From NCBI GenBank assembly GCA_047622145.1, contig JBLHMO010000014.1, forward strand, positions 1-33,550: DNA of 33,550 nucleotides. The letters are read 5' to 3'. This document shows, piece by piece, positions 8,187 through 17,328 of this stretch. Below the pieces are notes generated by a model, which made no database searches, was not told the DNA's origin, and saw nothing but the letters and a program-made list of their open reading frames with translations. Made by a program: the position numbers and the translations under genes. Every line of letters begins with the position of its first letter. Within the stretch, counting starts at the first letter, position 1. Source of the DNA: Litorivivens sp047622145 (GTDB lineage: Bacteria; Pseudomonadota; Gammaproteobacteria; Pseudomonadales; Spongiibacteraceae).

Positions 8187-9305
8187 ATGAAATCAGCTTC
8201 ATCAAAATGTTGGCTTATCAGCATCCTGATAATGGTGCTGGTCATTGGGGGTCTGGCGGTTTTTAAAGCGCAGGAAATCATGGCGGCGATAGCCTTCGGG
8301 CAGTCTTTTCCGGAGCCTTCGGCGGCGGTGGAAGTGCATGTGGTTGAGAGCGGCAGTTATCAAGCTATGCAAAAAGTGTTTGCTGAAGTTATCGCGCCCC
8401 AGCGATTGGATTTGCGCAATGAGTTGGGTGGCATTATTGCGGCGGTCGGTTTTAACTCTGGTGAACAGGTAGAAAAGGGGCAGTTGTTGCTGCAATTGGA
8501 CGTGCGTGAAGACAATGCGCGATTGCGTGCCTTGCAGGCGCGGCAACAACTGGCTGCGCGAACCTACGAGCGCAACCAGAAGCTGTATAAACAGCAGCGT
8601 ATCAGCGAGCAAATGCTGGAGGAATCAAAAGCCGAATTTGATACGCTCGCGGCCGAGCTGACGCAGGTTAAAGTGCAAATCGACAAGAAGAGCATCACCG
8701 CGCCCTTTGCCGCGCGTGCGGGCATACACCGTCTAGAGCCGGGTCAGCTACTTCCTGCCCAGTCTTCAATTACCACTCTAGTGGGTTTTACATCTTATTT
8801 ATGGTTGGATTTCGAATTGCCCCAGGCCGCTACCTTGTTGAAGGTGGGTGACACGATTACCTTGCTCGCCTCATCCGGGCACCTGACAGCAGAAGTTATT
8901 GCACGTGAAGGAGAGTTGTCTAATAACTCCAGACATTTACGCTACCGTGCGCAGTTTTCTGCGAGCGGGCACAGTCTGTTGCCGAACTCCGTGGTGGATC
9001 TGCAGGTGTCAGCCGGCGAAGCAGTGTCAGCAGCGCTTATCCCCGACACCGCCCTGAGAGTCGATCAACTAGGTAACTTTGTCTATGTGCTGAGCGAAGA
9101 TCCTGACACCGGCGACTTGCGTGCGCACCGGCAGCCGGTTGAAGTGGGTAGCCGTCGCAAGAATGAGGTCGCTATTTTGTCGGGTCTGAATTCGGGCGAT
9201 CGCATCGCCGCGAAGGGCGCGTTCAAGTTACGCGACAATGCCAAAGTGTCAGTTCGACAAATCAATGTCGGGGACAAGTCTAGTGCTAAGGAGCCGCAGT
9301 CATGA
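8187..9305 (+). CDS. RND efflux periplasmic adaptor (HlyD/MexA-type)
   Basis: A 372-residue membrane-fusion protein starting at ATG 8187, with GGAG eight bases upstream. An in-frame TTG at 8172 is not favoured. A single N-terminal membrane anchor (WLISILIMVLVIGGLAVF) is followed by the split lipoyl domain (NELGGIIAAVGFNSGEQVEK), a short alpha-helical hairpin (about residues 105-170), and beta-barrel and membrane-proximal domains (PDTALRVDQLGNFVYVL). It links the inner-membrane permease encoded immediately downstream to an outer-membrane channel. The two genes overlap by four bases (ATGA). No outer-membrane factor lies nearby, so the pump probably borrows a TolC/OprM-type channel encoded elsewhere. 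Confidence 0.93.
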   Translation: MKSASSKCWLISILIMVLVIGGLAVFKAQEIMAAIAFGQSFPEPSAAVEVHVVESGSYQAMQKVFAEVIAPQRLDLRNELGGIIAAVGFNSGEQVEKGQLLLQLDVREDNARLRALQARQQLAARTYERNQKLYKQQRISEQMLEESKAEFDTLAAELTQVKVQIDKKSITAPFAARAGIHRLEPGQLLPAQSSITTLVGFTSYLWLDFELPQAATLLKVGDTITLLASSGHLTAEVIAREGELSNNSRHLRYRAQFSASGHSLLPNSVVDLQVSAGEAVSAALIPDTALRVDQLGNFVYVLSEDPDTGDLRAHRQPVEVGSRRKNEVAILSGLNSGDRIAAKGAFKLRDNAKVSVRQINVGDKSSAKEPQS

Positions 9306-12300
9306 CTCCCGGCGAAAAACCTTCGGTGATGGATGCTTTTGTTATACGCCCGATACTGGCTTTAGTTGTTTGCGTCGTGCTGGTGTTTGCCGGGCTGCGG
9401 GCCACGCAAAGTATTCCGGTCTTGCAGTTTCCTCGCATAGAAAGCGCCACGCTGGTGATCAGTACCGTATATGTGGGCGCATCTGCTGACGTGGTGCAGG
9501 GCTTTGTAACAGAGCCCATTGAACGCGCAGCGTCTACAATACCCGGTGTCGATTATGTGGATTCCACAACAACGGCCGGTGTTAGTACCGTCAAGGTGTG
9601 GTTGCAATTAAATCACAGCACCACCTCGGCACTGGCAGAGTTGTCGACGCGTCTCAGTCAAATCCGCTTCGAATTGCCACAAGGTGCTGAAGACCCTGCG
9701 GTAGAAGTGCAGCGCGCCGACCGGCCGCAAGCGCTATTCTACCTAGATGTGGTGGCCGATCACCTAGGTCGAGCGGAAGTAACTGATTACCTAAAGCGCG
9801 AAGTTAACCCGCTGATTGCCGCCATCGACGGCGTGCAACGGGTCGATTTGGAAGGCGGGCGTGATCCGGCCATGCGCATCTGGCTAGACCCTACGCGACT
9901 GTCTTCTTTCGGTATGAGTTCGTCGGATGTGTTGTCGGCGCTGCGGAACAATAATGTTATTGCAACGGTAGGCCATACGGAGAACGATTGGCAGCGCATT
10001 AATTTGCTCGCCAACACCACCCTGCAAACCCCCGAAGATTTCAAACAATTAGTACTGCGCAAAGAGCGCGGTGCCATGCTGCGCTTAGGTGATATAGCGC
10101 GTATCGAATTGGGTGAAGAAGAGGGCGTAGTTAACGCGCGCTACAACCAACGCAGCAATGTCTTTATCTCGGTGTGGCCACTACCGGGGGCCAATGAAAT
10201 TGCCATCGGTGATGCGCTGTATCCGGTACTGGAAGACATTAACAGCAATTTGCCCGCGGGCATTCACATTGCAGATGGTTACGATGGCACGGTGTACATG
10301 CGCGACGCATTGCGTGGAATTTTTATCACGCTCGCCGAAACTATATTACTTGTAGGATTGGTTGTACTGGCGCTGATGGGTTCATTTCGAACCGCGCTGG
10401 TGCCTTTGTTGACCATTCCTATTTCAATTCTGGGTGCCTTGGCGTGCATGTCGCTTATGGGCTTTTCGCTTAACCTGCTTACCACGCTGGCCATCGTTTT
10501 GTCGGTGGGGCTGGTGGTGGACGACTCCATCGTCGTTGTGGAAAACGTTGCGCGGCATATGCGTGAAGGCTTGTCGCGCCGACAGGCTGCTTTGGTTAGC
10601 AGCCGGGAATTATTCGCTCCTATTGTGACAATGACACTGACCTTGGCGGCGGTGTATGCCCCCATTGGATTTTTGTCTGGCTTGAGTGGCGTTCTGTTCA
10701 AAGAGTTTGCTTTCACTCTGGCAATAGCCGTCATGATTTCCGGCATTGTTGCGGTTACCCTTGCGCCCATTATGAGCGCCAGAGTGACGCCCGAGGGCGG
10801 GCATGAAGGCCGTATCACCCAGTGGGTGAATGATCGTTTTGATCGCTTGCACGAAAGCTATGCCAATGCCTTGAACGAAATATTTTTGTGGCAGAAGCAA
10901 ATATTAGTGATGGGCTTGATATTCAGTCTGCTCGCTGTGCCCTTTCTGATGTTTTCCCAGAAAGAGCTGGCTCCGGTCGAAGACGAAGCGTCATTGAGTG
11001 TGGTTGTTGAAGCACCGCCCGAGGCATCACTGGACTATACCAACCGCCAAATGCATGACGTGGTTGACGGGCTGTTAGAACTGCCCGGCACAACCTTGAT
11101 GTGGCAAATAGTGCTGGCCGGTGGTGGCTTTGGTGGTATGAGCTTTATAGATACCAATCAGCGCGACTACAGCGTGCAGGACATCTTACCCCGGGCTTAC
11201 GTTGCCTTGTCACAGGTCAAAGGCGTTACGGCTTTTCCGATCTTGCCGTCGTCCTTGCCAACGGCAGGTCAGTTCGACGTTGAAATGGTGGTGCAATCAC
11301 CAGACAGCTATCCAGATATGAAGCAGTACGCCAGCAAAATGGTGCAGAGCGCTTTTGCCAGCGGAAAATTCATGTTTGCGGAAACTGATCTGAAAATCGA
11401 TTTGCCAGAAGTGCGACTTAATATCGATCGCGATCGAGTGGCAGACCTCGGCATGACCATGCAATCGGTTAACGATCAGATTGCCACCATGCTGTCGGGC
11501 AACTACGCCAACCGCTTTGATGCCAAGGGCCGCGCTTACCGCGTAATCCCCATGGTGCAAAACGCCGATCGTCACGATGCCGAAACCATTCTCGATTTAA
11601 TGCTGCAAACGCCCGAGGGCGATCTGATACGGCTGTCATCGATAGCGAGTCTGGCGTACGAAGTATCGCCGCGGGTGCTTGGCAAGTTTGACCAGAAACG
11701 CTCGTTCCGCCTTTACGGTGGCGTTTTACCTGGCACCACGAAAGAGCAGGGTCTGGCGGCTTTGGAGAAAGCGGCGGCAGAGGTTTTGCCCCCGCGCTAC
11801 TCTATTGACTATGCCGGCGAGTCGCGACAAATACGCAAAGAGGGTAACACCATGATGGGTGTGCTCGGCATAGCGCTGGTGCTGGTCTACCTGATGCTTG
11901 CGGTGCAGTTCAACAGCTTGCGAGACCCATTGGTGGTACTGCTGGGCTCCGTGCCTTTGGCGATTGCCGGGGCCTTGTTGTTCCCCTTTTTAAGCTGGAC
12001 GAGTATCAACATCTATTCGCAGATAGGGTTCATTACTTTGGTTGGTCTGGTCGCTAAAAACGGAATTTTAATTGTCGAGTTTGCCAATCAGGCGCAAAAG
12101 CAGGGTGCCCGCAAACGCGAAGCCATTTGCATTGCCGCCGAAACGCGCTTGCGTCCGGTTTTGATGACAACTGCGGCAACTGTCTTGGGGCATTTGCCGC
12201 TGGTGTTGGTTAGCGGCCCCGGTGCCGAGGCGCGTAATAGCATCGGTATTATTTTGGTGGCAGGCATGATCATTGGCACGTTCTTTACACTACTGGTGTT

Positions 12301-12379
12301 GCCTTGCGTCTATCTTTGGCTGGCAGAGGAGCATGAGCCGGAAGGAGTGGATTCGCCCTTAAAGATAGCGCCGGGCTGA
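9302..12379 (+). CDS. RND multidrug efflux permease (HAE1 family)
   Basis: A 1025-residue inner-membrane proton antiporter of the AcrB/MexB type, full length for the family. The first helix (FVIRPILALVVCVVLVFAG) leads into the porter domain. LVVDDSIVVVENV in transmembrane helix 4 places the two proton-relay aspartates at residues 407 and 408, the same numbers as in AcrB. The second half repeats the pattern, with a long periplasmic domain and a final helix block (LVGLVAKNGILIVEFAN). It expels hydrophobic or amphiphilic compounds together with the upstream adaptor. It is closer to the simple 'MexW/VexF-like' permeases than to large-substrate exporters, but substrate range cannot be predicted. 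Confidence 0.95.
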   Translation: MTPGEKPSVMDAFVIRPILALVVCVVLVFAGLRATQSIPVLQFPRIESATLVISTVYVGASADVVQGFVTEPIERAASTIPGVDYVDSTTTAGVSTVKVWLQLNHSTTSALAELSTRLSQIRFELPQGAEDPAVEVQRADRPQALFYLDVVADHLGRAEVTDYLKREVNPLIAAIDGVQRVDLEGGRDPAMRIWLDPTRLSSFGMSSSDVLSALRNNNVIATVGHTENDWQRINLLANTTLQTPEDFKQLVLRKERGAMLRLGDIARIELGEEEGVVNARYNQRSNVFISVWPLPGANEIAIGDALYPVLEDINSNLPAGIHIADGYDGTVYMRDALRGIFITLAETILLVGLVVLALMGSFRTALVPLLTIPISILGALACMSLMGFSLNLLTTLAIVLSVGLVVDDSIVVVENVARHMREGLSRRQAALVSSRELFAPIVTMTLTLAAVYAPIGFLSGLSGVLFKEFAFTLAIAVMISGIVAVTLAPIMSARVTPEGGHEGRITQWVNDRFDRLHESYANALNEIFLWQKQILVMGLIFSLLAVPFLMFSQKELAPVEDEASLSVVVEAPPEASLDYTNRQMHDVVDGLLELPGTTLMWQIVLAGGGFGGMSFIDTNQRDYSVQDILPRAYVALSQVKGVTAFPILPSSLPTAGQFDVEMVVQSPDSYPDMKQYASKMVQSAFASGKFMFAETDLKIDLPEVRLNIDRDRVADLGMTMQSVNDQIATMLSGNYANRFDAKGRAYRVIPMVQNADRHDAETILDLMLQTPEGDLIRLSSIASLAYEVSPRVLGKFDQKRSFRLYGGVLPGTTKEQGLAALEKAAAEVLPPRYSIDYAGESRQIRKEGNTMMGVLGIALVLVYLMLAVQFNSLRDPLVVLLGSVPLAIAGALLFPFLSWTSINIYSQIGFITLVGLVAKNGILIVEFANQAQKQGARKREAICIAAETRLRPVLMTTAATVLGHLPLVLVSGPGAEARNSIGIILVAGMIIGTFFTLLVLPCVYLWLAEEHEPEGVDSPLKIAPG

Positions 12380-12459
12380 GTGCAGTGATCTTCTTCGAGT
12401 TCGCCGCATAAATCCGAGTGATTGTGCGGTGTACTCTTTAATGCAATAGAGATAGCGAA

Positions 12460-12708
12460 TTGAAATTTTCTAAACTTTGGGGCAGTGTTCCGAGCAAATA
12501 CAGCCACCTTATTTTCGCCTTTTTTATGGCCTTGTTGATGTCTATGCTCATGTCACTGGTGATTTCGATTTTTAATGTGGGCCTAGTGAGCAACATTGTG
12601 TCGATCTGGCTGAAAGCTTGGCTGTTTGCATTTACGGTGGCCTTTCCGGTCACCCTATTGATTTCCCCAGTCGTACGCAGGCTTGTAAAAATTCTTGTCG
12701 ATGACTGA
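12460..12708 (+). CDS. DUF2798 small membrane protein
   Basis: An 82-residue protein with two predicted membrane helices (HLIFAFFMALLMSMLMSLVIS and KAWLFAFTVAFPVTLLISPVV). The pattern, with MKFSK at the start and an LISPVVRR-like end, fits the DUF2798 family of small inner-membrane proteins of unknown function. The start is TTG 12460; there is no in-frame ATG before residue 23, and the TTG start gives the N-terminus expected for the family. It lies 80 bases after the RND permease and may be transcribed with it. It ends 18 bases before the convergent ATP-grasp gene. Confidence 0.75.
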   Translation: MKFSKLWGSVPSKYSHLIFAFFMALLMSMLMSLVISIFNVGLVSNIVSIWLKAWLFAFTVAFPVTLLISPVVRRLVKILVDD

Positions 12709-12726
12709 CCTTGAGGTGAGTGACCC

Positions 12727-13557
12727 TCATGCGACTCGCCGTAAGCGCCTTCTCGTTTTCTCCGGACCTGAGGGAAAGTTTGGTGTAGCCGGCGCGCCTT
12801 CGCGCTGGAGATAGTCGAAAATTGCGTCGCGTATAGAGGCGTCGCCACCGCTGATGCCCTGATTTCCAAATAGCCGGTTGAACTCCAGCACGAAAGGTCT
12901 GTCGCCGACCATAGCAATATCGAAACCGGCGTGGTTAACATCTAGTGACTGTGCGAGTTCTAGTGCGAGCGCTATCGCTGCCTGCGGCACCGGGCTGTGG
13001 TCGGCCAAGCCGCCCTTGGCGACATTATTGTAAAAGCCGCGCGCGGCTTGCTGACGCCAGTAGGCCGCGAGCACTTTATCGCCGATAACGATAATTCGGA
13101 TGTCGCGATCAATGGGCAGATATTCCTGTACATAGAGCGTGTCGCCGAGGGCCACATAATCCAGCCATTCTTGCCGCGAGTCTATCAGCCAAACACCATC
13201 GCCTTGTGAGGCCTTGGGCAGTTTGGCAACAAAGGGCGTAATCATGTCCTGCCATAGTCGTTCGGCGTTGCTGGGCGTGTTGGCCAATATCCAAGTGTCT
13301 GGCGTATTGTGCGGCGCAACGAGCTCGAAGGCTCTCGTCATTTCAACCTTGTTATGGCCGAGACGGTAGCTGGCTTCGCTGGGAAATATCCGTGCCTTTA
13401 ATCCGTACTGAAGCGCATTCAGTTGCCAGTACGGGGGAAATAAAACCCACTGCGCCTTACTGATTTCAGCTTTGTATTGAAAGACCTGCTCCGGCTTTAC
13501 CTGCAGAGTGTCTGCGAAGCCCAGAGAGCGAAAAACGTCGAAAGAAATCCACACCAT
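12727..13557 (-). CDS. RimK-like ATP-grasp protein
   Basis: A 276-residue ATP-grasp enzyme on the minus strand. ATP-grasp features include the nucleotide-binding segment around WILANTPSNAERLWQ...FVAKLP, the YVQEYLPIDRDIRIIVIGDK block and the metal-binding end motif GFDIAMVGDRPFVLEFNRLFG with its Glu and Asn. RimK-type ligases join an amino acid to a peptide, protein or cofactor carboxylate using ATP. The first 100 residues lack similarity to a substrate domain I can name. It is monocistronic, convergent with the DUF2798 gene, and its start faces the promoter region of the IOR gene. Partner and product are unknown. Confidence 0.8.
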   Translation of the reverse strand: MVWISFDVFRSLGFADTLQVKPEQVFQYKAEISKAQWVLFPPYWQLNALQYGLKARIFPSEASYRLGHNKVEMTRAFELVAPHNTPDTWILANTPSNAERLWQDMITPFVAKLPKASQGDGVWLIDSRQEWLDYVALGDTLYVQEYLPIDRDIRIIVIGDKVLAAYWRQQAARGFYNNVAKGGLADHSPVPQAAIALALELAQSLDVNHAGFDIAMVGDRPFVLEFNRLFGNQGISGGDASIRDAIFDYLQREGAPATPNFPSGPEKTRRRLRRVA

Positions 13558-13710
13558 AATGTGTACTGCATGAAGGGGTCGGCCTTTTTAAGGCAAGTTC
13601 CCGCTGCCGTCAATTAGCTGAGTCCTTATTTGATGGTATTGCGAGGCGAGTCGGGGACTTGGGGGGTGGTACCGTCTAATCAAAATGCTATATATATTCA
13701 TTATATCTAT

Positions 13711-13737
13711 ATATAAGGTCTATATTAGACCTTATAT
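13711..13737. promoter_or_regulatory. Perfect palindrome upstream of the IOR gene
   Basis: ATATAAGGTCTA (13711-13722) is inverted exactly at 13726-13737 around a 3-bp spacer. It lies in the AT-rich interval 13558-13824 between divergently transcribed genes and 88 bases before the IOR start codon. It is a candidate operator, possibly for one of the Lrp-type regulators encoded downstream, and could also be a hairpin in a leader RNA. I see nothing else definite in this interval. Confidence 0.5.
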
Positions 13738-13824
13738 TGGCAATTGTTCGTCTATATAAAATAAAAACTGTCTGGCTTAGGGTCTACTATGCTTGTAGAT
13801 AATTGAGCATTAACAGGGCAGGCC

Positions 13825-16800
13825 ATGACACGTCGAAAAATTTCGCTGGACGATAAGTACGCACTGAATACTACCCGTGCCTATCTCAACGGCATTGAGG
13901 CTTTGGTGCGCCTGCCTATCTTGCAGCGCCAGCGCGACCTTGAGCGGGGCTTGAACACGGCTGGTTTTATTTCCGGCTATAGGGGCTCGCCATTGGGCGG
14001 GCTCGATCAAGCGATGTGGAAGGCACAGAAGTATCTGGACCAGCACCATATCAAATTCCTGCCCGGCGTTAACGAAGACCTTGCCGCCACGGCCGTGCGT
14101 GGCAGTCAGGAAGTGGGCTTGTTTCCCGGTGCGAAATACGACGGTGTGTTTGGCATGTGGTACGGCAAGGGGCCGGGGGTAGATCGCAGCATGGACGTTA
14201 TTAAACATGCGAACGCCGTCGGTACCTCACAGTACGGCGGTGTGCTGGCGGTGGCGGGCGATGATCACGCGGCAAAATCATCGACGTTACCGCACCAGTC
14301 AGAACATATGTTTATGGGCGCTTCCATTCCGGTGCTGGCGCCGGCCAATGTCCAGGAAGTGCTGGATCTTGGCATTTACGGTTGGGAGCTGTCGCGCTAC
14401 TGCGGAACGTGGGTCGGTTTGAAAGCCATCACCGAAAATATGGATTCGGCTATTTCGGCTGAAATAGACCCTCACCGCATTAACATCATTATTCCCGACA
14501 GTTTCGAATTGCCGCCCGACGGCGTACACGTACGCTGGCCTGACAATCCGCTTGATCAAGAGCGACGATTAAATAAGTTCAAAATCTACGCGGCCCGCGA
14601 ATTTGCCCGGGTTAATAATCTCAACTATGTCGTGCTGGACAGCGCGAATCCGCGCCTGGGCATTATTGCCAGTGGTAAGGCCTATCTCGATGTGTTGCAG
14701 GCCTTGGAAGATTTGGGTATCGATAAAAACAAGGCCGCCGAGATTGGCCTGCGGGTCTTTAAAGTCGGCATGCCCTGGCCACTAGAGCCGGTAAACACCC
14801 ATGCCTTTGCCGACGGTCTGGAAGAAATTTTGGTGGTGGAGGAAAAGCGCTCCATTATCGAAGATCAGCTAACGGGCCAGCTTTACAACTGGTCGGTTGA
14901 AAAACGACCGCGTGTTATTGGTGAATTTGATGAACATGGACATGACTTGTTACCCAATTTAAGCGAGTTAACGCCGGCCATGGTCGCAAGAGCGATTGCC
15001 TCACGTATTCGCCGTTTCTACCAAAGTGAAGAAATTGAAAAGCGGCTGAATTTCTACGCCCATAAAGAGCAGTCGTTAGCCAGCAAGCGCAACAAAATAG
15101 ACCGCAAGCCGCATTACTGTTCTGGCTGCCCGCACAACATCTCAACGCAGGCCCCGGAGGGCAGCACGGCGCTGGGCGGTATTGGCTGTCATTACATGGG
15201 CACCTTTATGGAAAGCCGGCCGGCCAAAACCTTCACGCAAATGGGGGGCGAAGGCGTGAGCTGGGTCGGGCAGGCCGCGTTCACCGATACGCCACATATG
15301 TTTCAGAATTTGGGCGACGGCACCTACTTCCATTCCGGATCGCTGGCCATTCGCCAGGCCGTCGCATCCGGGGTCAATATCACCTACAAAATTTTGTACA
15401 ACGACGCCGTCGCGATGACCGGTGGCCAGCCTGTCGACGGCAGTTTAAGTGTTGAAAAAATTATTCAGCAATTGCGCGGCGAAGGTGTCAAACGCATTGC
15501 AGTTGTTTCCGATCACCCCGATAAATTTCAGTTTGTACTGGGTGATGGGCTCACCTTAGACCATCGCGATCGACTGATGGCGATTCAAAAAGAATTGCGG
15601 GAAATGTCCGGCACCACCATTTTGATTTATGAACAAACCTGCGCGGCAGAAAAGCGCAGGCGCCGCAAAAAGGGTTTATTGGAAGACCCGAATCGCCGTA
15701 TTTTCATCAATGCTGCAGTCTGCGAAGGTTGCGGTGATTGCGGTAAAAAATCCAACTGCCTGTCGGTGCTTCCCAAAGAAACGGAGTTAGGCCGTAAGCG
15801 TGAAATAGACCAGAGCGCCTGTAACAAAGATTACTCCTGTGTGTCTGGTTTTTGCCCCAGCTTTGTGTCGGTGATTGGCGGCAGCCTGAAAAAAAATAAT
15901 TCGACTCAAAACATCACCGACTTTGCCACCCTGCCTGAGCCGGTACTTCCGAAGCTTGATCGCCCTTGGAATATTGTCGTTACGGGCGTTGGCGGCACCG
16001 GCGTGTTGACCGTCACCGCGGTGTTGGCCATGGCGGCTCATATCGAGGGCAAGGGTTGTGCGACCATGAATCAGACTGGGCTCGCACAAAAGTTTGGCCC
16101 TGTTGTTAGCCATCTGCGCGTAGCTAAACGGCAGGAAGATATCAATGCCGTGCGTATTCCGGCGGGCGACGCCGACTTGCTGTTGGGTTGCGATCTCGTG
16201 GTTAGCACCAGCGACGAAGCTATTGCTAAGGTCAATATCGAACGCAGCTACGCGGTGATTAACGACAGCGAGACACCGACAGCGGAGTTTGTTTATAACC
16301 CCGATGTTCAGTTCCCCATGGATTCGATGAAACGCATTATTGAGGACGAGGTTGGCAAGGACAAGGTCGATTTTGTGGAGGCGACTCATATTGCCACCCA
16401 CCTGCTGGGTGACGCAGTGGCCACCAACTTTTTTATGCTGGGCTATGCTTTTCAGAAAGGCTATATCCCGGTGTCGGCGGACGCCATTGATCAGGCTATA
16501 GAGCTAAATGCCGTGGCGGTTGAGTTTAATACGCAGGCATTTTTATGGGGCCGACGCTGTGTTGTCGATGCGCAGACGGTACGCCAAATTTCTGGAACGC
16601 CTGCCTCTCACTGGCAGCCTTTGTCCGAGCTGGATGACATTATCAATTTCCGCCATCAGCATCTTGTGAAATACCAAAATGTGTCTTACGCCGATCATTA
16701 TCGAGCGCTCGTTGAGCGAGTACGTGGCGCTGAGGCCGCGTGCGAAGGGCATGGTGACTATGCCTTAACAAGAACAGTTGCCGAAGCCTTGCACAAACTG

Positions 16801-17298
16801 ATGGCCTACAAAGATGAGTACGAAGTCGCGCGGCTTTACAGCGATGGCGAGTTTATGAAGCAGCTGCGTGAGACCTTCGAGGGGGATTTCAAACTGCAGT
16901 TTCATATGGCGCCGCCGCTATTGTCGAAGAAAGACCCGGACACCGGGCAGGCGAAAAAAATGCAATTTTCAGCGTGGATGATGCCGCTGTTCTCTGTACT
17001 GGCAAAATTCAAAGGGCTGCGCGCTACCCGCTGGGATATCTTTGGCTATGCAAGCGAACGCCGTCAGGAGCGCGCGATACTTGCGCAGTTTCAATCCGAT
17101 TTGGACGAACTGCTGAAAAATCTGAGCGTCGACAATCTGCCTGTCGCCATCGAACTGGTTGGCCTGGTAGAGAAGATTCGCGGTTTTGGTTACATAAAAG
17201 AAGCGGCTATAGCCCAGTACCAATTGCGGCGTGAACATCTTTTGAAAACGTTTCGCGGCGATGCCCTGCAATTTGTAGAAATTGAATCAGCGGCTTAG
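13825..17298 (+). CDS. Fused indolepyruvate/2-oxoacid ferredoxin oxidoreductase
   Basis: A 1157-residue single-chain enzyme combining the alpha and beta (IorA/IorB-type) halves of indolepyruvate:ferredoxin oxidoreductase. It oxidatively decarboxylates aryl or branched 2-oxoacids to acyl-CoA with reduction of ferredoxin. Visible regions are the pyrimidine-binding domain (GFISGYRGSPLGGLD), the thiamine-diphosphate domain (YCSGCPHN, then GGIGCHYMGTFM), a ferredoxin-like cluster (C633-x2-C636-x2-C639-x5-C645) with a second Cys group (ACNKDYSCVSGFC), and the C-terminal gamma domain beginning VVTGVGGTGVLTVTAVL. The length is typical of the proteobacterial fused form. A leucine/valine-type dehydrogenase follows 30 bases downstream and would supply its 2-oxoacid substrates. 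Confidence 0.95.
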   Translation: MTRRKISLDDKYALNTTRAYLNGIEALVRLPILQRQRDLERGLNTAGFISGYRGSPLGGLDQAMWKAQKYLDQHHIKFLPGVNEDLAATAVRGSQEVGLFPGAKYDGVFGMWYGKGPGVDRSMDVIKHANAVGTSQYGGVLAVAGDDHAAKSSTLPHQSEHMFMGASIPVLAPANVQEVLDLGIYGWELSRYCGTWVGLKAITENMDSAISAEIDPHRINIIIPDSFELPPDGVHVRWPDNPLDQERRLNKFKIYAAREFARVNNLNYVVLDSANPRLGIIASGKAYLDVLQALEDLGIDKNKAAEIGLRVFKVGMPWPLEPVNTHAFADGLEEILVVEEKRSIIEDQLTGQLYNWSVEKRPRVIGEFDEHGHDLLPNLSELTPAMVARAIASRIRRFYQSEEIEKRLNFYAHKEQSLASKRNKIDRKPHYCSGCPHNISTQAPEGSTALGGIGCHYMGTFMESRPAKTFTQMGGEGVSWVGQAAFTDTPHMFQNLGDGTYFHSGSLAIRQAVASGVNITYKILYNDAVAMTGGQPVDGSLSVEKIIQQLRGEGVKRIAVVSDHPDKFQFVLGDGLTLDHRDRLMAIQKELREMSGTTILIYEQTCAAEKRRRRKKGLLEDPNRRIFINAAVCEGCGDCGKKSNCLSVLPKETELGRKREIDQSACNKDYSCVSGFCPSFVSVIGGSLKKNNSTQNITDFATLPEPVLPKLDRPWNIVVTGVGGTGVLTVTAVLAMAAHIEGKGCATMNQTGLAQKFGPVVSHLRVAKRQEDINAVRIPAGDADLLLGCDLVVSTSDEAIAKVNIERSYAVINDSETPTAEFVYNPDVQFPMDSMKRIIEDEVGKDKVDFVEATHIATHLLGDAVATNFFMLGYAFQKGYIPVSADAIDQAIELNAVAVEFNTQAFLWGRRCVVDAQTVRQISGTPASHWQPLSELDDIINFRHQHLVKYQNVSYADHYRALVERVRGAEAACEGHGDYALTRTVAEALHKLMAYKDEYEVARLYSDGEFMKQLRETFEGDFKLQFHMAPPLLSKKDPDTGQAKKMQFSAWMMPLFSVLAKFKGLRATRWDIFGYASERRQERAILAQFQSDLDELLKNLSVDNLPVAIELVGLVEKIRGFGYIKEAAIAQYQLRREHLLKTFRGDALQFVEIESAA

Positions 17299-17328
17299 CC
17301 AACAGATTTTTAATGGCTGGAGTAGTAA

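Noticed and set aside
13558..13824. Replication origin or prophage attachment in the AT-rich gap
   Set aside because: AT-rich palindrome only; no DnaA boxes, iterons or phage genes nearby.
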